A DNA stretch of 64,000 nucleotides from Mesorhizobium plurifarium (GTDB lineage: Bacteria > Pseudomonadota > Alphaproteobacteria > Rhizobiales > Rhizobiaceae). Location of the stretch: assembly GCA_000824785.1 (NCBI GenBank), contig CCNB01000017.1, forward strand, positions 1-64,000, in the 5' to 3' direction. Shown in pieces: positions 33,172-42,370 of this stretch. The position numbers and the translations under genes were made by a program. The notes under the pieces are model-generated. The model made no database searches. It was given only the letters and a program-made list of their open reading frames with translations, and was not told the DNA's origin. Each line of letters starts with the position of its first letter. Within the stretch, counting starts at the first letter, position 1.

Positions 33172-33353
33172 TTGCGTGTTCTCCTGGGCTTACAACGATG
33201 ACATGGGGATTTGGTTTCATCCCTTGAAGCGGCAACCTAGTGAACGCTGCGTGAAATGTTCGTGACTGTCGCGTTCATCTGTCGTTCATCGGGGCGAAAA
33301 GGTTCACGGCCGGCCAATCGATCGGATTTGCCTTTGTTCGGCAGGCTCGCTAA

Positions 33354-33441
33354 AGCGTTTCGCCGGAAACGGCGAACCGCTCTATCTTTTTGTTTTGCGC
33401 AATTCCGGACGGAAAACCGCTCACACTTTTCCTGGAATTGC
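33354..33441 (+). repeat. Composite two-hairpin repeat, copy C (core 33399-33441)
   Basis: A first hairpin (AGCGTTTCGCCG / CGGCGAACCGCT, 33354-33381) is joined by TCTATCTTTTTGTTTT to the GCAATTCC...GGAATTGC core. It ends 14 bases before the coaD ATG. Confidence 0.9.
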
Positions 33442-33455
33442 TCTAGAAGCCTGCC

Positions 33456-33956
33456 ATGACCGAACGCACCGCCCTTTACGCCGGCTCCTTCGACCCGCTG
33501 ACCAACGGCCATCTCGACGTGCTGAAAGCCTCGCTGGCTGTGGCCGATACCGTCTATGCTGCGATCGGCATCCATCCGGGCAAGAAACCTTTGTTTTCCT
33601 TCGAGGAACGCGTGGAGCTGATCGAGGCCGCGACCAAGGCCGAGTTCGGCAAGGACAGCGGCCGCATCAAGGTCGTTTCCTTCGATGGGCTGGTCATCGA
33701 CGCGGCCCGCAAGCATGGCGCTTCGATCATGATCCGGGGCCTGCGCGACGGCACCGACCTCGACTACGAAATGCAGATGGCCGGCATGAACGAGACGATG
33801 GCGCCGGAATTGCAGACGGTTTTTCTCCCCGCCAGCCCCTCGGTGCGCACCATTACCGCCACACTCGTGCGCCAGATTGCCTCGATGGGCGGCGATATCC
33901 GCCCATTCGTGCCAGCGGCCGTCGCCGGCGCGCTCAACGCCAAGTTCACCAGATAG
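33456..33956 (+). CDS. coaD: Phosphopantetheine adenylyltransferase
   Basis: 166 residues. The nucleotidyltransferase motif TNGH (His19) follows AGSFDPL, and [16 protein letters not shown] corresponds to the second ATP-binding motif. It makes dephospho-CoA from 4'-phosphopantetheine and ATP, the fourth of five steps to CoA. No ribosome site stronger than AGAAG is visible because the repeat core occupies the leader. Confidence 0.95.
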   Translation: MTERTALYAGSFDPLTNGHLDVLKASLAVADTVYAAIGIHPGKKPLFSFEERVELIEAATKAEFGKDSGRIKVVSFDGLVIDAARKHGASIMIRGLRDGTDLDYEMQMAGMNETMAPELQTVFLPASPSVRTITATLVRQIASMGGDIRPFVPAAVAGALNAKFTR

Positions 33957-33974
33957 GCTTTCCCGGAGATCCTC

Positions 33975-34580
33975 ATGCAGCTGAAGAAGCTCGCTTCGTT
34001 CCTTGTCGTGCTTGCCGGCCTTTTGGCGGCATCCCTTTTCTCGGCATCCGGGCCGGCCTTCGCCGCCGACAAGGAAAACACCATGATCATCACGCTCAAG
34101 GACGGCGACGTGAGCATTGCGTTGCGCCCCGATCTGGCGCCCAAGCATGTCGCGCAGATCAAGAAGCTGGTGCGCGATGGCGCCTATGACAATGTCGCCT
34201 TCCATCGCGTCATCGACGGCTTCATGGCGCAGACCGGCGACGTCAAGTTCGGCAACATGAAGAAGGGGTTCGATCCGCAAGCCGTCGGCACCGGCGGTTC
34301 CGATCTTCCCGACCTCCCGGCCGAGTTCTCGCAGAGCGAGCAGTTCACGCGCGGCGTGGTCGGCATGGCCCGCTCGCAGGACCCGAACTCGGCGAACTCG
34401 CAATTCTTCATCATGTTCGCGCCGGCGCCGAACCTCGACGGCCAGTACACCATCGTCGGCAAGGTGGAGAGCGGCATGGAGCTCGTCGACAAGATCAAGA
34501 AAGGCGACGAGGCCGACAACGGCACGGTCACCGATCCCGACCGCATGATCAAGGTTCGCATCGCCGCCGACGGCAAATAA
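33975..34580 (+). CDS. Exported cyclophilin-type peptidyl-prolyl isomerase
   Basis: 201 residues. A Sec signal peptide (about 1-33, ending PAFAADK) precedes a cyclophilin domain with FHRVIDGFMAQTGDV (catalytic Arg in FHR) and SANSQFFIMF. It should fold proteins in the periplasm. A nearly identical cytoplasmic paralogue follows 30 bases downstream, suggesting an old duplication with one copy gaining a signal peptide. Confidence 0.93.
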   Translation: MQLKKLASFLVVLAGLLAASLFSASGPAFAADKENTMIITLKDGDVSIALRPDLAPKHVAQIKKLVRDGAYDNVAFHRVIDGFMAQTGDVKFGNMKKGFDPQAVGTGGSDLPDLPAEFSQSEQFTRGVVGMARSQDPNSANSQFFIMFAPAPNLDGQYTIVGKVESGMELVDKIKKGDEADNGTVTDPDRMIKVRIAADGK

Positions 34581-34610
34581 CTCCCTCAATTTTCAAAAGG
34601 ATTTTCTGAC

Positions 34611-35123
34611 ATGGCTGAGATCAAGGATCGCGAGAACGCGCTCATCATGGAGACGACCAAGGGCCAGGTCGTCATCGAGATGTATCCCGAGCTGGCGCCC
34701 GGGCACGTCGCCCGCATCAAGGAGCTGGCGCGTGAAGGCGCTTATGACGGCGTGGTGTTCCACCGCGTCATCGACGGCTTCATGGCGCAGACCGGCGACG
34801 TCAAGTTCGGCAACTCCTCGAAGCCGACCTATGCGCCGTCGCGCGCGGGCATGGGCGGCTCCGACAAGCCGGACCTCAAGGCCGAGTTCTCCAACGCCAA
34901 TCACGGCCGCGGCGCCTGCTCGATGGCCAGGGCCCAGAACCCGAACTCGGCGAACTCGCAGTTCTTCATCTGCTTCGACGACGCCGCCTTCCTCAACCGC
35001 CAGTACACGGTGTGGGGCCAGGTCATCGAAGGCATGGAGAATGTCGACAAGATCAAGCGCGGCGAGCCGGTGCAGGACCCCGACAAGATCGTGTCGCTGA
35101 AGGTCGCGGCCGACGTCAAGTAA
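34611..35123 (+). CDS. Cytoplasmic cyclophilin-type peptidyl-prolyl isomerase
   Basis: 170 residues without a signal peptide, preceded by AAAGGA. The same FHRVIDGFMAQTGDVKFGN block and NSANSQFFICF as in the upstream paralogue show full catalytic residues. Part of a coaD-cyclophilin-cyclophilin-queA-tgt run whose genes are closely spaced and likely co-transcribed. Confidence 0.94.
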   Translation: MAEIKDRENALIMETTKGQVVIEMYPELAPGHVARIKELAREGAYDGVVFHRVIDGFMAQTGDVKFGNSSKPTYAPSRAGMGGSDKPDLKAEFSNANHGRGACSMARAQNPNSANSQFFICFDDAAFLNRQYTVWGQVIEGMENVDKIKRGEPVQDPDKIVSLKVAADVK

Positions 35124-35133
35124 GGGCGGTACG

Positions 35134-35583
35134 ATGATGGGCGCTGTCTGGTCCCTGCTCGGAATCCTGTCCGGCGCCTTCATCGCCATCCAGGCGCCGA
35201 TCAATTCGCAATTGGCAAAGGGCCTCGGCCTTCCAGTGGCCGCCGCCGCGTTCTCCTTCCTGTCCGGAGCCATCGTGCTCGGCATCATCGCGGTCTCGGT
35301 GGTGAAGCTGCAGGGCATCTCGCTCGACTGGAAAGCGCCGGCGCCCTGGCTGTTCATTGCCGGCGGCATGCTCGGCGGCTTTTATGTGACGCTGTCGACG
35401 ATCCTGACGCCGCGCATCGGCGCTGCCGCGCTGATGGCCTTCCTGGTCGCCGGTCAGCTGATCGCCGGCATGCTGATCGACCGCGCCGGTTTCCTGGGCG
35501 TGGCGGTGCGCGAAATCTCGCTTGGCCGTGTCGCCGGCGCCGTGCTCTTGCTTGCCGGGGCGCTGCTCATCCGGCTCTACTGA
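35134..35583 (+). CDS. DMT-superfamily (YdcZ/DUF606) membrane protein
   Basis: 149 residues with five membrane helices. [15 protein letters not shown] near the start and [20 protein letters not shown] in the middle are DUF606 hallmarks. Short members of this family are half-size drug/metabolite transporter relatives that must dimerise. Its stop overlaps the queA start by one base. Substrate unknown. Confidence 0.86.
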   Translation: MMGAVWSLLGILSGAFIAIQAPINSQLAKGLGLPVAAAAFSFLSGAIVLGIIAVSVVKLQGISLDWKAPAPWLFIAGGMLGGFYVTLSTILTPRIGAAALMAFLVAGQLIAGMLIDRAGFLGVAVREISLGRVAGAVLLLAGALLIRLY

Positions 35584-36671
35584 TGCGAGTCGACCTGTTC
35601 GACTTCGACCTGCCGGAGGAGCGCATCGCGCTTCGCCCGGCAGAGCCGCGCCACAGCGCCAGGCTGCTGATCGTCAAGCCGGGCGAACCATTGCAGGACC
35701 GCATCGTCTTCGATCTGCCGTCGCTGCTTCGCCAAGGCGACGTGCTGGTGTTCAATGACACCAAGGTCATTCCGGCGCAGCTCAAAGGCATGCGCAAGCG
35801 CGGCGAGGCGGTGGCGCAGGTCGAGGCGACGCTGCATATGCGCGTGGCGCCGGACCGCTGGCAGGCCTTCATGCGGCCGGGAAAACGCATCGCCGCCGGC
35901 GACCGCATCCATTTCGGCCATGACCAGAATTCCTGCTTCCTCGGCCAGCTCGACGCGACGGTGCTCGAAAAGGGCGAGGCGGGCGAGGCGCTGCTCGGCT
36001 TCGATCTTTCCGGGCCATTCCTCGACGAGGCGCTGCATGCGGTCGGCCATATTCCGCTGCCGCCTTACATCGCCTCGAAGCGCGACGATGACGAGCGCGA
36101 CCGCGCCGATTACCAGACCATCTACGCCAGGGAAGAGGGCGCCGTCGCGGCCCCTACCGCCGGGCTGCATTTCACGCCGGAGCTGTTTGCGGCGCTCGAC
36201 GCCAAGGGCATCGAGCGCCGCTTCGTCACGCTGCATGTCGGCGCCGGCACCTTCCTGCCGGTCAAGGCTGACGACACGGCCGATCACAAGATGCATGCCG
36301 AGACCGGCTCGGTTAGCGCGGAGACGGCGGCTGCGCTCAACGCGGCCAGGGCGCGGGGAGGACGGATCATCTGCGTCGGCACGACATCGCTGCGGCTTTT
36401 GGAAAGTGCCGCGTGCGACGACGGCAGGATCGAGCCCTGGTCCGGACCCACCGACATCTTCATCACGCCCGGCTACCGGTTCCGCACGGCCGACATGCTG
36501 ATGACCAATTTCCATCTGCCGCGCTCGACGCTGTTCATGCTGGTCTCGGCCTTCAGCGGGCTTGAGACGATGCGCTCGGCCTATGCGCATGCCATCGAGA
36601 ACCGCTACAGGTTCTATTCCTATGGCGACGCCAGCCTGCTTTACCGGGCGGAGACGAGCGATGGACGATGA
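35583..36671 (+). CDS. queA: tRNA preQ1(34) S-adenosylmethionine ribosyltransferase-isomerase
   Basis: 362 residues. Transfers and isomerises the ribose of SAM onto preQ1 at the tRNA wobble base, giving epoxyqueuosine. The blocks [26 protein letters not shown] and [17 protein letters not shown] are diagnostic. The next gene overlaps by 11 bases, and tgt, the preceding enzyme of the same pathway, lies shortly after. Confidence 0.95.
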   Translation: MRVDLFDFDLPEERIALRPAEPRHSARLLIVKPGEPLQDRIVFDLPSLLRQGDVLVFNDTKVIPAQLKGMRKRGEAVAQVEATLHMRVAPDRWQAFMRPGKRIAAGDRIHFGHDQNSCFLGQLDATVLEKGEAGEALLGFDLSGPFLDEALHAVGHIPLPPYIASKRDDDERDRADYQTIYAREEGAVAAPTAGLHFTPELFAALDAKGIERRFVTLHVGAGTFLPVKADDTADHKMHAETGSVSAETAAALNAARARGGRIICVGTTSLRLLESAACDDGRIEPWSGPTDIFITPGYRFRTADMLMTNFHLPRSTLFMLVSAFSGLETMRSAYAHAIENRYRFYSYGDASLLYRAETSDGR

Positions 36672-36930
36672 CCTCGAGAAAATGGACCGCGATGGGCTGA
36701 TCGCGGAAGTGAAGAAGCTGCGCGCCGGCATCCGCGCGCATCGCGATACGAGCGGGCACGATCTGTGCTGGCATCATCCCGAGCTCTGGGACCTTTTGCC
36801 GGAAAAGACCGAGCCGTCGATCGCCGTGCCGCCCTGGCCGAAATTCATGCGCGGCTGCATCCGCTACCGGCAATCGCTCGACGAGCAGGCGCCTGAGGCG
36901 CCGGTGCACGACAAGGAATTCAATGGCTGA
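36661..36930 (+). CDS. Small conserved protein between queA and tgt
   Basis: 89 residues. It overlaps queA by 11 bases and tgt by eight, so it is tightly embedded in the queuosine cluster. A helical acidic N-terminal half ([21 protein letters not shown]) precedes a His/Trp-rich segment ([15 protein letters not shown]) and [18 protein letters not shown]. Two His after Cys-Trp might bind a metal. I do not recognise a named family; a link to queuosine modification is guessed from position only. Confidence 0.75.
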   Translation: MDDDLEKMDRDGLIAEVKKLRAGIRAHRDTSGHDLCWHHPELWDLLPEKTEPSIAVPPWPKFMRGCIRYRQSLDEQAPEAPVHDKEFNG

Positions 36931-38053
36931 GACTTTTTCCTTCAAGGTGCTTGCTACCGACGGCAAGGCACGGCGCGGTCTCGTCTCGATGCCGCGTGGC
37001 GAGATCCGCACGCCTGCCTTCATGCCGGTCGGCACCGGCGGTACCGTCAAGGCCATGTATATGGACCAGGTGCGTGGCGTCGGCGCCGACATCATCCTCG
37101 GCAACACCTATCATCTGATGCTGCGTCCAGGCGCCGAGCGCGTAGCCAGGCTCGGTGGCCTGCACGAGTTCGCGCGCTGGCCATATCCGATCCTGACAGA
37201 CAGCGGCGGCTTCCAGGTCATGTCGCTGTCAAAGCTCAGGAAGCTGACCGAACAGGGCGTCACCTTCCGCTCGCATATCGACGGCGCGCCCTACGAAATG
37301 TCGCCCGAGCGGTCGATCGAGATCCAGGGACTGCTCGATTCCGACATCCAGATGCAACTCGACGAGTGCACCGCACTTCCGGCCAAGCCCAAGGAGATCG
37401 AGCGCGCCATGGAATTGTCGCTGCGCTGGGCCGAGCGCTGCAAGACGGCATTCGGCGACCAGCCCGGCAAGGCGATGTTCGGCATCGTCCAGGGCGGCGA
37501 CAGCGCGGCGATGCGCGTGCGTTCGGCGCAGGCGCTTAAGGCCATGGACCTCAAAGGCTATGCCGTCGGCGGGCTGGCGGTCGGCGAGCCGCAATCGGTG
37601 ATGCTGGAGATGCTGGACATCACCTGCCCGGAACTGCCGGCCGACAGACCGCGCTACCTGATGGGCGTCGGCACGCCCGACGATATATTGAAATCGGTGG
37701 CGCGCGGCATCGACATGTTCGACTGCGTGATGCCGACGCGCGCCGGCCGCCATGGCCTTGCCTATACGCGCCGCGGCAAGGTCAATCTCAGGAACGCCCG
37801 CCATGCCGACGATCCGCGACCGCTGGACGAAGAAAGCGACTGCCCGGCGGCGCGTGATTACTCGCGCGCCTATCTGCACCACCTGGTGCGCTCGCAGGAA
37901 GCGCTCGGCGCCATGCTGCTGACCTGGAACAATCTGTCCTATTATCAGAAGCTGATGCAGGACATCCGCGCGGCTATAGAGGCGGGGGCCTTCGAAGAGC
38001 GCGCCGCGGGGATCACCGAAGGCTGGGCGAGGGGCGATATTCCGGTCCGCTGA
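36923..38053 (+). CDS. tgt: tRNA-guanine transglycosylase
   Basis: 376 residues. Exchanges guanine-34 for preQ1 in tRNAs Asp, Asn, His and Tyr. The nucleophile Asp267 lies in [12 protein letters not shown] and the general base region in [14 protein letters not shown]. Compared with the zinc motif C-x-C-x2-C plus His, only Cys307 remains: the others are Ser305, Ala310 and Asn336. I recall this pattern in other Rhizobiales, so it is likely a clade trait and not a defect. Confidence 0.94.
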   Translation: MAETFSFKVLATDGKARRGLVSMPRGEIRTPAFMPVGTGGTVKAMYMDQVRGVGADIILGNTYHLMLRPGAERVARLGGLHEFARWPYPILTDSGGFQVMSLSKLRKLTEQGVTFRSHIDGAPYEMSPERSIEIQGLLDSDIQMQLDECTALPAKPKEIERAMELSLRWAERCKTAFGDQPGKAMFGIVQGGDSAAMRVRSAQALKAMDLKGYAVGGLAVGEPQSVMLEMLDITCPELPADRPRYLMGVGTPDDILKSVARGIDMFDCVMPTRAGRHGLAYTRRGKVNLRNARHADDPRPLDEESDCPAARDYSRAYLHHLVRSQEALGAMLLTWNNLSYYQKLMQDIRAAIEAGAFEERAAGITEGWARGDIPVR

Positions 38054-38147
38054 GCGACTGCAGGCCTCCGCTGAGCATGTGCGAACTATTTTGAAACGAC
38101 TGCGACTATACAGATTGCCAGGATGATATCAGGCAAAGGCGGGGACC

Positions 38148-39623
38148 TTGCTCATCTCGGGACAGGCCGCAGCGTCAGGCGAGGCACAAACCAACCGCAA
38201 GAGCGGCGCTTCTGAGCCTGTTGCTGCCGTCCAACAGCGGACAGGAGCGGTATTGCTGGCTGTCGCGGTCATCGGGGTGGCCGGCCTCGTCCTGCGGGTG
38301 CTCGGCGCGCGTGGTGATCTCTGGATGGACGAGATCTGGAGCCTGGTTCTGCTTGAGCCGCTCACCTCGATCGACCAGATATTCTGGCGCATAAATCACG
38401 ACAACAATCATTTCCTCAATTCGATCTACCTCTACCTGATCGGCCCTGATGCTTCGACATTGCTTCAGCGTGGGCTATCGATAGCGCTTGGTGTCGGCGC
38501 TATCGTTGCCGCCGGGGCGACTGCGCGCGGCCGGTGGGCCGCTGTCGCCACAAGCCTGCTGTTCGCCGTCAGCTATCCGATGGTTCACTACGGCTCGGAA
38601 GCGAGAGGCTATGCCGGCCTGGTGTTGTTCACGCTTCTTGCCGTCTTGCTTCTGGAACGCAGGCTCGACAAACGGGGTTCGGGCATCGCATTCGGGGTGA
38701 TCGTTCTCCTCGGTTTCCTGTCTCATCTCATCATGGTGGAAACCGTGGCGGTCCTGGTAGCCTGGACTGCCTGGCTCATCTGGCGGCGTACCGGCAACTT
38801 CGAGCGGGTCAATGTCGAGCTCGGCCAGATTTTCGCGCCCGCCTTCCTGGCGGTGCTGCCGCTGGCCGCTTGCATGCTCATTGGCAGGCTGCTGTTTGGC
38901 TTCAGGATCGGCGGCGCCTTGCCATTCTCGCTTCAGGCCTTCGCGCAGGGCTATGGCGGAATGATCCGCTATCTGTTCGGCGTGCCGGACTGGGTTGGCG
39001 ACTGGGTCTGCATTGTCGCCGTCTGCGGCGCTGTCTGCGTCTGCGCCGCCATATGGCGCGACCGGCGCGCCAGCCTCTATCTGATCGGGATCGTCGGGCT
39101 GCCCATTGTCATGGCGATGGCACGGCAGCCCAATGCCGAGTTCCAGCGTTACTTCCTCGTTCCCGCAACGTTGATGCTGCTGTGGGCGGGCGAGTTGCTT
39201 GGGCGTGGTTTCGCCGCTGGGGGCAAGTATCGAGTGCTGGCGGCGGCCGCGATGGTGGCAATCCTTGCCGGCACGACGACGCTTCTGCTGCCATTCTACG
39301 AATATGGGCGGGGATCCTACGCCACGATGGTCGACAAAATGACGCGTGACGGCGCGGCTGACTACGCCACCAACCAGGAATTCCGGACCGTCATGATCGT
39401 CGACTATTTTGCCAAACGCCTGGGGCGCCAGGCATCGTTTGTCGCGAAGGACAAAATATGTGACGAACGTCCGTCCTGGCTGATCCTCGAAGGCGCCATC
39501 GACCGGCAACCGCAACATGTCGACGCCGTGCCGGATTGCATGTCGGCCTATGAGCGTGTCGATGCCTCGACGAGTTGGGGTCTTTCAGGCCTGGGCTGGA
39601 CCCTGTATCAGCGCCGGGATTGA
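38148..39623 (+). CDS. Polytopic membrane protein, GT-C glycosyltransferase-like
   Basis: 491 residues with about ten to eleven membrane helices. An Asp-Glu pair in the first external loop (LWMDEIWSLVLLEP) is the acidic motif of GT-C lipid-linked glycosyltransferases such as ArnT/PMT relatives, and a short soluble C-terminal part follows the last helix. TTG is the first plausible start, with a GGCGGGGA site. It may transfer a sugar from a polyprenyl carrier outside the membrane. The donor and acceptor are unknown, and it stands alone. Confidence 0.72.
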   Translation: MLISGQAAASGEAQTNRKSGASEPVAAVQQRTGAVLLAVAVIGVAGLVLRVLGARGDLWMDEIWSLVLLEPLTSIDQIFWRINHDNNHFLNSIYLYLIGPDASTLLQRGLSIALGVGAIVAAGATARGRWAAVATSLLFAVSYPMVHYGSEARGYAGLVLFTLLAVLLLERRLDKRGSGIAFGVIVLLGFLSHLIMVETVAVLVAWTAWLIWRRTGNFERVNVELGQIFAPAFLAVLPLAACMLIGRLLFGFRIGGALPFSLQAFAQGYGGMIRYLFGVPDWVGDWVCIVAVCGAVCVCAAIWRDRRASLYLIGIVGLPIVMAMARQPNAEFQRYFLVPATLMLLWAGELLGRGFAAGGKYRVLAAAAMVAILAGTTTLLLPFYEYGRGSYATMVDKMTRDGAADYATNQEFRTVMIVDYFAKRLGRQASFVAKDKICDERPSWLILEGAIDRQPQHVDAVPDCMSAYERVDASTSWGLSGLGWTLYQRRD

Positions 39624-39668
39624 GTGCGGGCCCAAAATTCCAGACATCGCGCGCTTTTCCTCGATTGC

Positions 39669-40088
39669 TCAGGCGCTGACCGAAGTCGAGGCGCGCAGGC
39701 TGCAGCCGGTGATCTTGAAACTGCCGTCGGGCTGCTGCTGCAACGTATAGACGGCTTCATAGTCCTTTCCGTCGGGTCCGACGATCAGCACCTGCTGGAC
39801 GATTGAACCGGGCGCGGTCTGCTCGACCCTGCCGAAGGAATAGGATTGGGGTTTGCGCACCGGCGCGTAGCCGTTCGTCACCATGTTCATGAAGGTGTCG
39901 ACCGTCGGGAAGATCTGCTTCACGTTCGGCGCGGCGAAACTGTAGGCGGTGGCGCCGTCATTGGCGATAAAGGCCTTCAACTGGCTGTCGATGACGGTCT
40001 GCGCGGCCTTGATCTCGGCGTCGCCGGCGAAGGCCATGGACGCAAGAAATATCGGAACGAGGGTGAGTGCGAACAAAGCGCGGCGCAT
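39669..40088 (-). CDS. DUF4864 family exported protein
   Basis: 139 residues with a GGGAGG site. Signal peptide (about 1-21, ending MAFAG) then IKAAQTVIDSQLKAFIANDGATAYSFAAP, an opening typical of DUF4864 proteins, which resemble SnoaL/NTF2-like folds. Function unknown. Confidence 0.85.
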   Translation of the reverse strand: MRRALFALTLVPIFLASMAFAGDAEIKAAQTVIDSQLKAFIANDGATAYSFAAPNVKQIFPTVDTFMNMVTNGYAPVRKPQSYSFGRVEQTAPGSIVQQVLIVGPDGKDYEAVYTLQQQPDGSFKITGCSLRASTSVSA

Positions 40089-40285
40089 GGCGTGCCTCCG
40101 GGAATTCGCGTTGCGAGGAACATCCTAACATACGCTGCGCGGGGTGCCGCGGTTTCACGATATTCGGAAGATTTCTTGCCGGCGCCGATGTCCACGATTG
40201 CGCAATTGCGGCAAGCGGTCGCCAGGGCGCAGGCCGCCTGATGCTTGAAAGCCGGGCGGCAGTCTGCCACAAGGGCCGCTTATTC

Positions 40286-40385
40286 GTTGGAACGGATCCG
40301 CTCCTGGGAATCGCCGACCCGTTCCAACTGTTTGTTTTGACGCAATTCCGGACGAAAAACCGCCAGGTACTTTTCCTGGAATTGC
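40286..40385 (+). repeat. Composite two-hairpin repeat, copy D (core 40342-40385)
   Basis: First hairpin arms GTTGGAACGG / CCGTTCCAAC, then TTTGTTTT and the GCAATTCC...GGAATTGC core. It ends 23 bases before the RAM-domain ATG. Confidence 0.88.
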
Positions 40386-40408
40386 TCCGAGGCTGGCAGG
40401 ACCGGGCA

Positions 40409-40645
40409 ATGAAGGCATTTTTCGTGCAGATTAAATGCGATCTGGGCAAGGCCTATGAGGTCGCCAGCGCGCTCGCCGACGCCGAGATCGCCTCCGAGAT
40501 CTACTCGACCGCCGGCAATTACGACCTGCTCGCCAAATTCTATGTCGACGACGAGGAAGACGTCGGCCATTTCGTCAACGAGCGGGTGCAGATTCTCCCC
40601 GGCATCAAGGACACCTTCACCATCGTGACCTTCCGGGCGTTCTGA
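40409..40645 (+). CDS. Stand-alone Lrp/AsnC ligand-binding (RAM) domain protein
   Basis: 78 residues. MKAFFVQIKCDLGKAYEVASAL through TAGNYDLLAKFYVDDEED and TIVTFRAF is the alpha-beta RAM effector domain of Lrp/AsnC regulators without their DNA-binding helix-turn-helix. Such proteins form octamers that bind amino acids and may modulate full-length Lrp proteins. It precedes the ATP-grasp cluster, separated by 170 bases. Confidence 0.87.
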   Translation: MKAFFVQIKCDLGKAYEVASALADAEIASEIYSTAGNYDLLAKFYVDDEEDVGHFVNERVQILPGIKDTFTIVTFRAF

Positions 40646-40815
40646 CGGACCTTGAGGATGCCCTGTCGGAAAGCAGGAGCTGACCCGGCCTTGCGGTCCG
40701 TGCCTTGATTTTAGGCAATTTGCATAGAGTGGCCGTCACGGCTTCCTAAATCACCGATTGCGCTTGATTTTCTCCGGCGGGCCCAGTGAAATGGCCTTCA
40801 GAGGGGAGTACGCGA

Positions 40816-42228
40816 TTGGCAGCGTTCGACGAAATGCTTCCGGAAGTCTCCGGATTGAGAAGACCTTATGAGGCTTACGATCGCTGGCTGAAGGAGCAGG
40901 ACCCGGCCAGGCTCACCCAGAAAATGCAGGACGCCGAGCGCGTCTTCCGCAAGACCGGCATCACCTTTGCCGTCTATGGCGAGCAGGAAGCTTCCGAACG
41001 GCTGATCCCTTTCGACATCGTCCCGCGCATCCTCTCCGGCCAGGAATGGCGACGGCTGACGCAAGGCATCGAACAGCGCGTGCAGGCGCTGAACGCCTTC
41101 CTCGACGACATCTACCACCGCCAGGAGATCCTGCGCGCCGGGCGGGTGCCAAAGGATCTGATCGCCCGGAACGAGGCCTTCCTGCCCGAGATGATCGGCG
41201 TCAGGCCGCCGGCCGGCGTCTATACGCACATCATCGGCGTCGATATCGTGCGCATTTCGGAGAACGAGTTCTATGTGCTGGAGGACAATGCCCGCACGCC
41301 GTCCGGCGTCTCCTACATGCTGGAGAACCGCGAAACGATGATGCAGCTCTTTCCGGAGCTGTTCCAGAAGATCAAGGTGCGGCCGGTCGAGAACTACCCG
41401 CAGCTGCTGCGCCAGTCGCTCGCCGCCGTGCGGCCGCAAAGCGCTAAAGGCACGCCGACCATCGCGGTGCTGACGCCGGGTTCCTACAACTCAGCCTATT
41501 TCGAGCATGCCTTCCTCGCCGACCAGATGGGCGTGCAACTCGTCGAAGGGCAGGATCTGCGCGTCGTCGACGGCCATGTCGCGATGCGCACGACCGAAGG
41601 CTACAAGCAGATCGACGTGCTCTACCGGCGCGTCGATGACGCCTTCCTCGATCCGCTGACGTTCCGGCCGGACTCCGCGCTCGGCGTGCCGGGCATCATG
41701 GATGTCTATCGCGCCGGCAACATCACCATCGCCAATGCGCCTGGCACCGGCATCGCCGACGACAAGGCGATCTATTCCTATATGCCGGAGATCGTCGAGT
41801 TCTACACCGGCCGCAAGGCGATCCTCGGCAACATCCCGACCTGGCGCTGCTCGGAGCCGGACAGCCTCAAATATGTGCTGGAGCACATAAGCGAGCTGGT
41901 GATCAAGGAGGTGCACGGCTCCGGCGGTTACGGCATGCTGGTTGGCCCGGCCGCGACCAAGAAGGAATGCGAGGCGTTCGCCAAGAAGCTGCAGGCGAAG
42001 CCCTCGAACTACATCGCCCAGCCGACGCTGGCGCTGTCGACCTGCCCGATCCTCACCGAAAAGGGCCTGTCGCCCCGCCATGTCGACCTTCGGCCTTATG
42101 TGCTGGTCTCCGACCGTATCCGGATCGTGCCGGGCGGCCTGACGCGTGTCGCGCTTAAGGAAGGCTCGCTCGTGGTCAACTCTTCGCAAGGCGGAGGGAC
42201 GAAAGATACATGGGTGTTGGATGATTGA
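40816..42228 (+). CDS. Circularly permuted ATP-grasp type 2 protein
   Basis: 470 residues from a TTG with a GAGGGGAG site; a GTG ten codons earlier lacks one. It has RNEAFLPEMIGVRPPAGVYTHI, VLEDNARTPSGVSYMLENR, HGSGGYGMLVGPA and LRPYVLVSDR blocks of the circularly permuted ATP-grasp family (COG2308 type). Such enzymes form amide or peptide bonds through an acyl phosphate. It leads a four-gene cluster with alpha-E, transglutaminase and Anbu genes, a recurrent partnership in bacteria. The substrate is unknown. Confidence 0.88.
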   Translation: MAAFDEMLPEVSGLRRPYEAYDRWLKEQDPARLTQKMQDAERVFRKTGITFAVYGEQEASERLIPFDIVPRILSGQEWRRLTQGIEQRVQALNAFLDDIYHRQEILRAGRVPKDLIARNEAFLPEMIGVRPPAGVYTHIIGVDIVRISENEFYVLEDNARTPSGVSYMLENRETMMQLFPELFQKIKVRPVENYPQLLRQSLAAVRPQSAKGTPTIAVLTPGSYNSAYFEHAFLADQMGVQLVEGQDLRVVDGHVAMRTTEGYKQIDVLYRRVDDAFLDPLTFRPDSALGVPGIMDVYRAGNITIANAPGTGIADDKAIYSYMPEIVEFYTGRKAILGNIPTWRCSEPDSLKYVLEHISELVIKEVHGSGGYGMLVGPAATKKECEAFAKKLQAKPSNYIAQPTLALSTCPILTEKGLSPRHVDLRPYVLVSDRIRIVPGGLTRVALKEGSLVVNSSQGGGTKDTWVLDD

Positions 42229-42233
42229 GATGC

Positions 42234-42351
42234 GTGAGTAGGAAATAGTGAGTAGGCAGTGGGCAGTAGTGGAAGGATAGGGGACAGGGAAATGCCATAT
42301 TCCATTGAGGTTCAAATGTTTACTACTCCCTACTGCCTATTCCCTACTCAC
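42234..42351. repeat. Inverted GTGAGTAGG repeats between the ATP-grasp and alpha-E genes
   Basis: GTGAGTAGGAAATAG at 42234-42248 is complementary, with one mismatch, to CTATTCCCTACTCAC at 42337-42351. Further AGTAGGC-like units lie inside. Same heptamer family as at 25011. Confidence 0.8.
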
Positions 42352-42370
42352 TAGCCCGAAGGGCGTTCCC

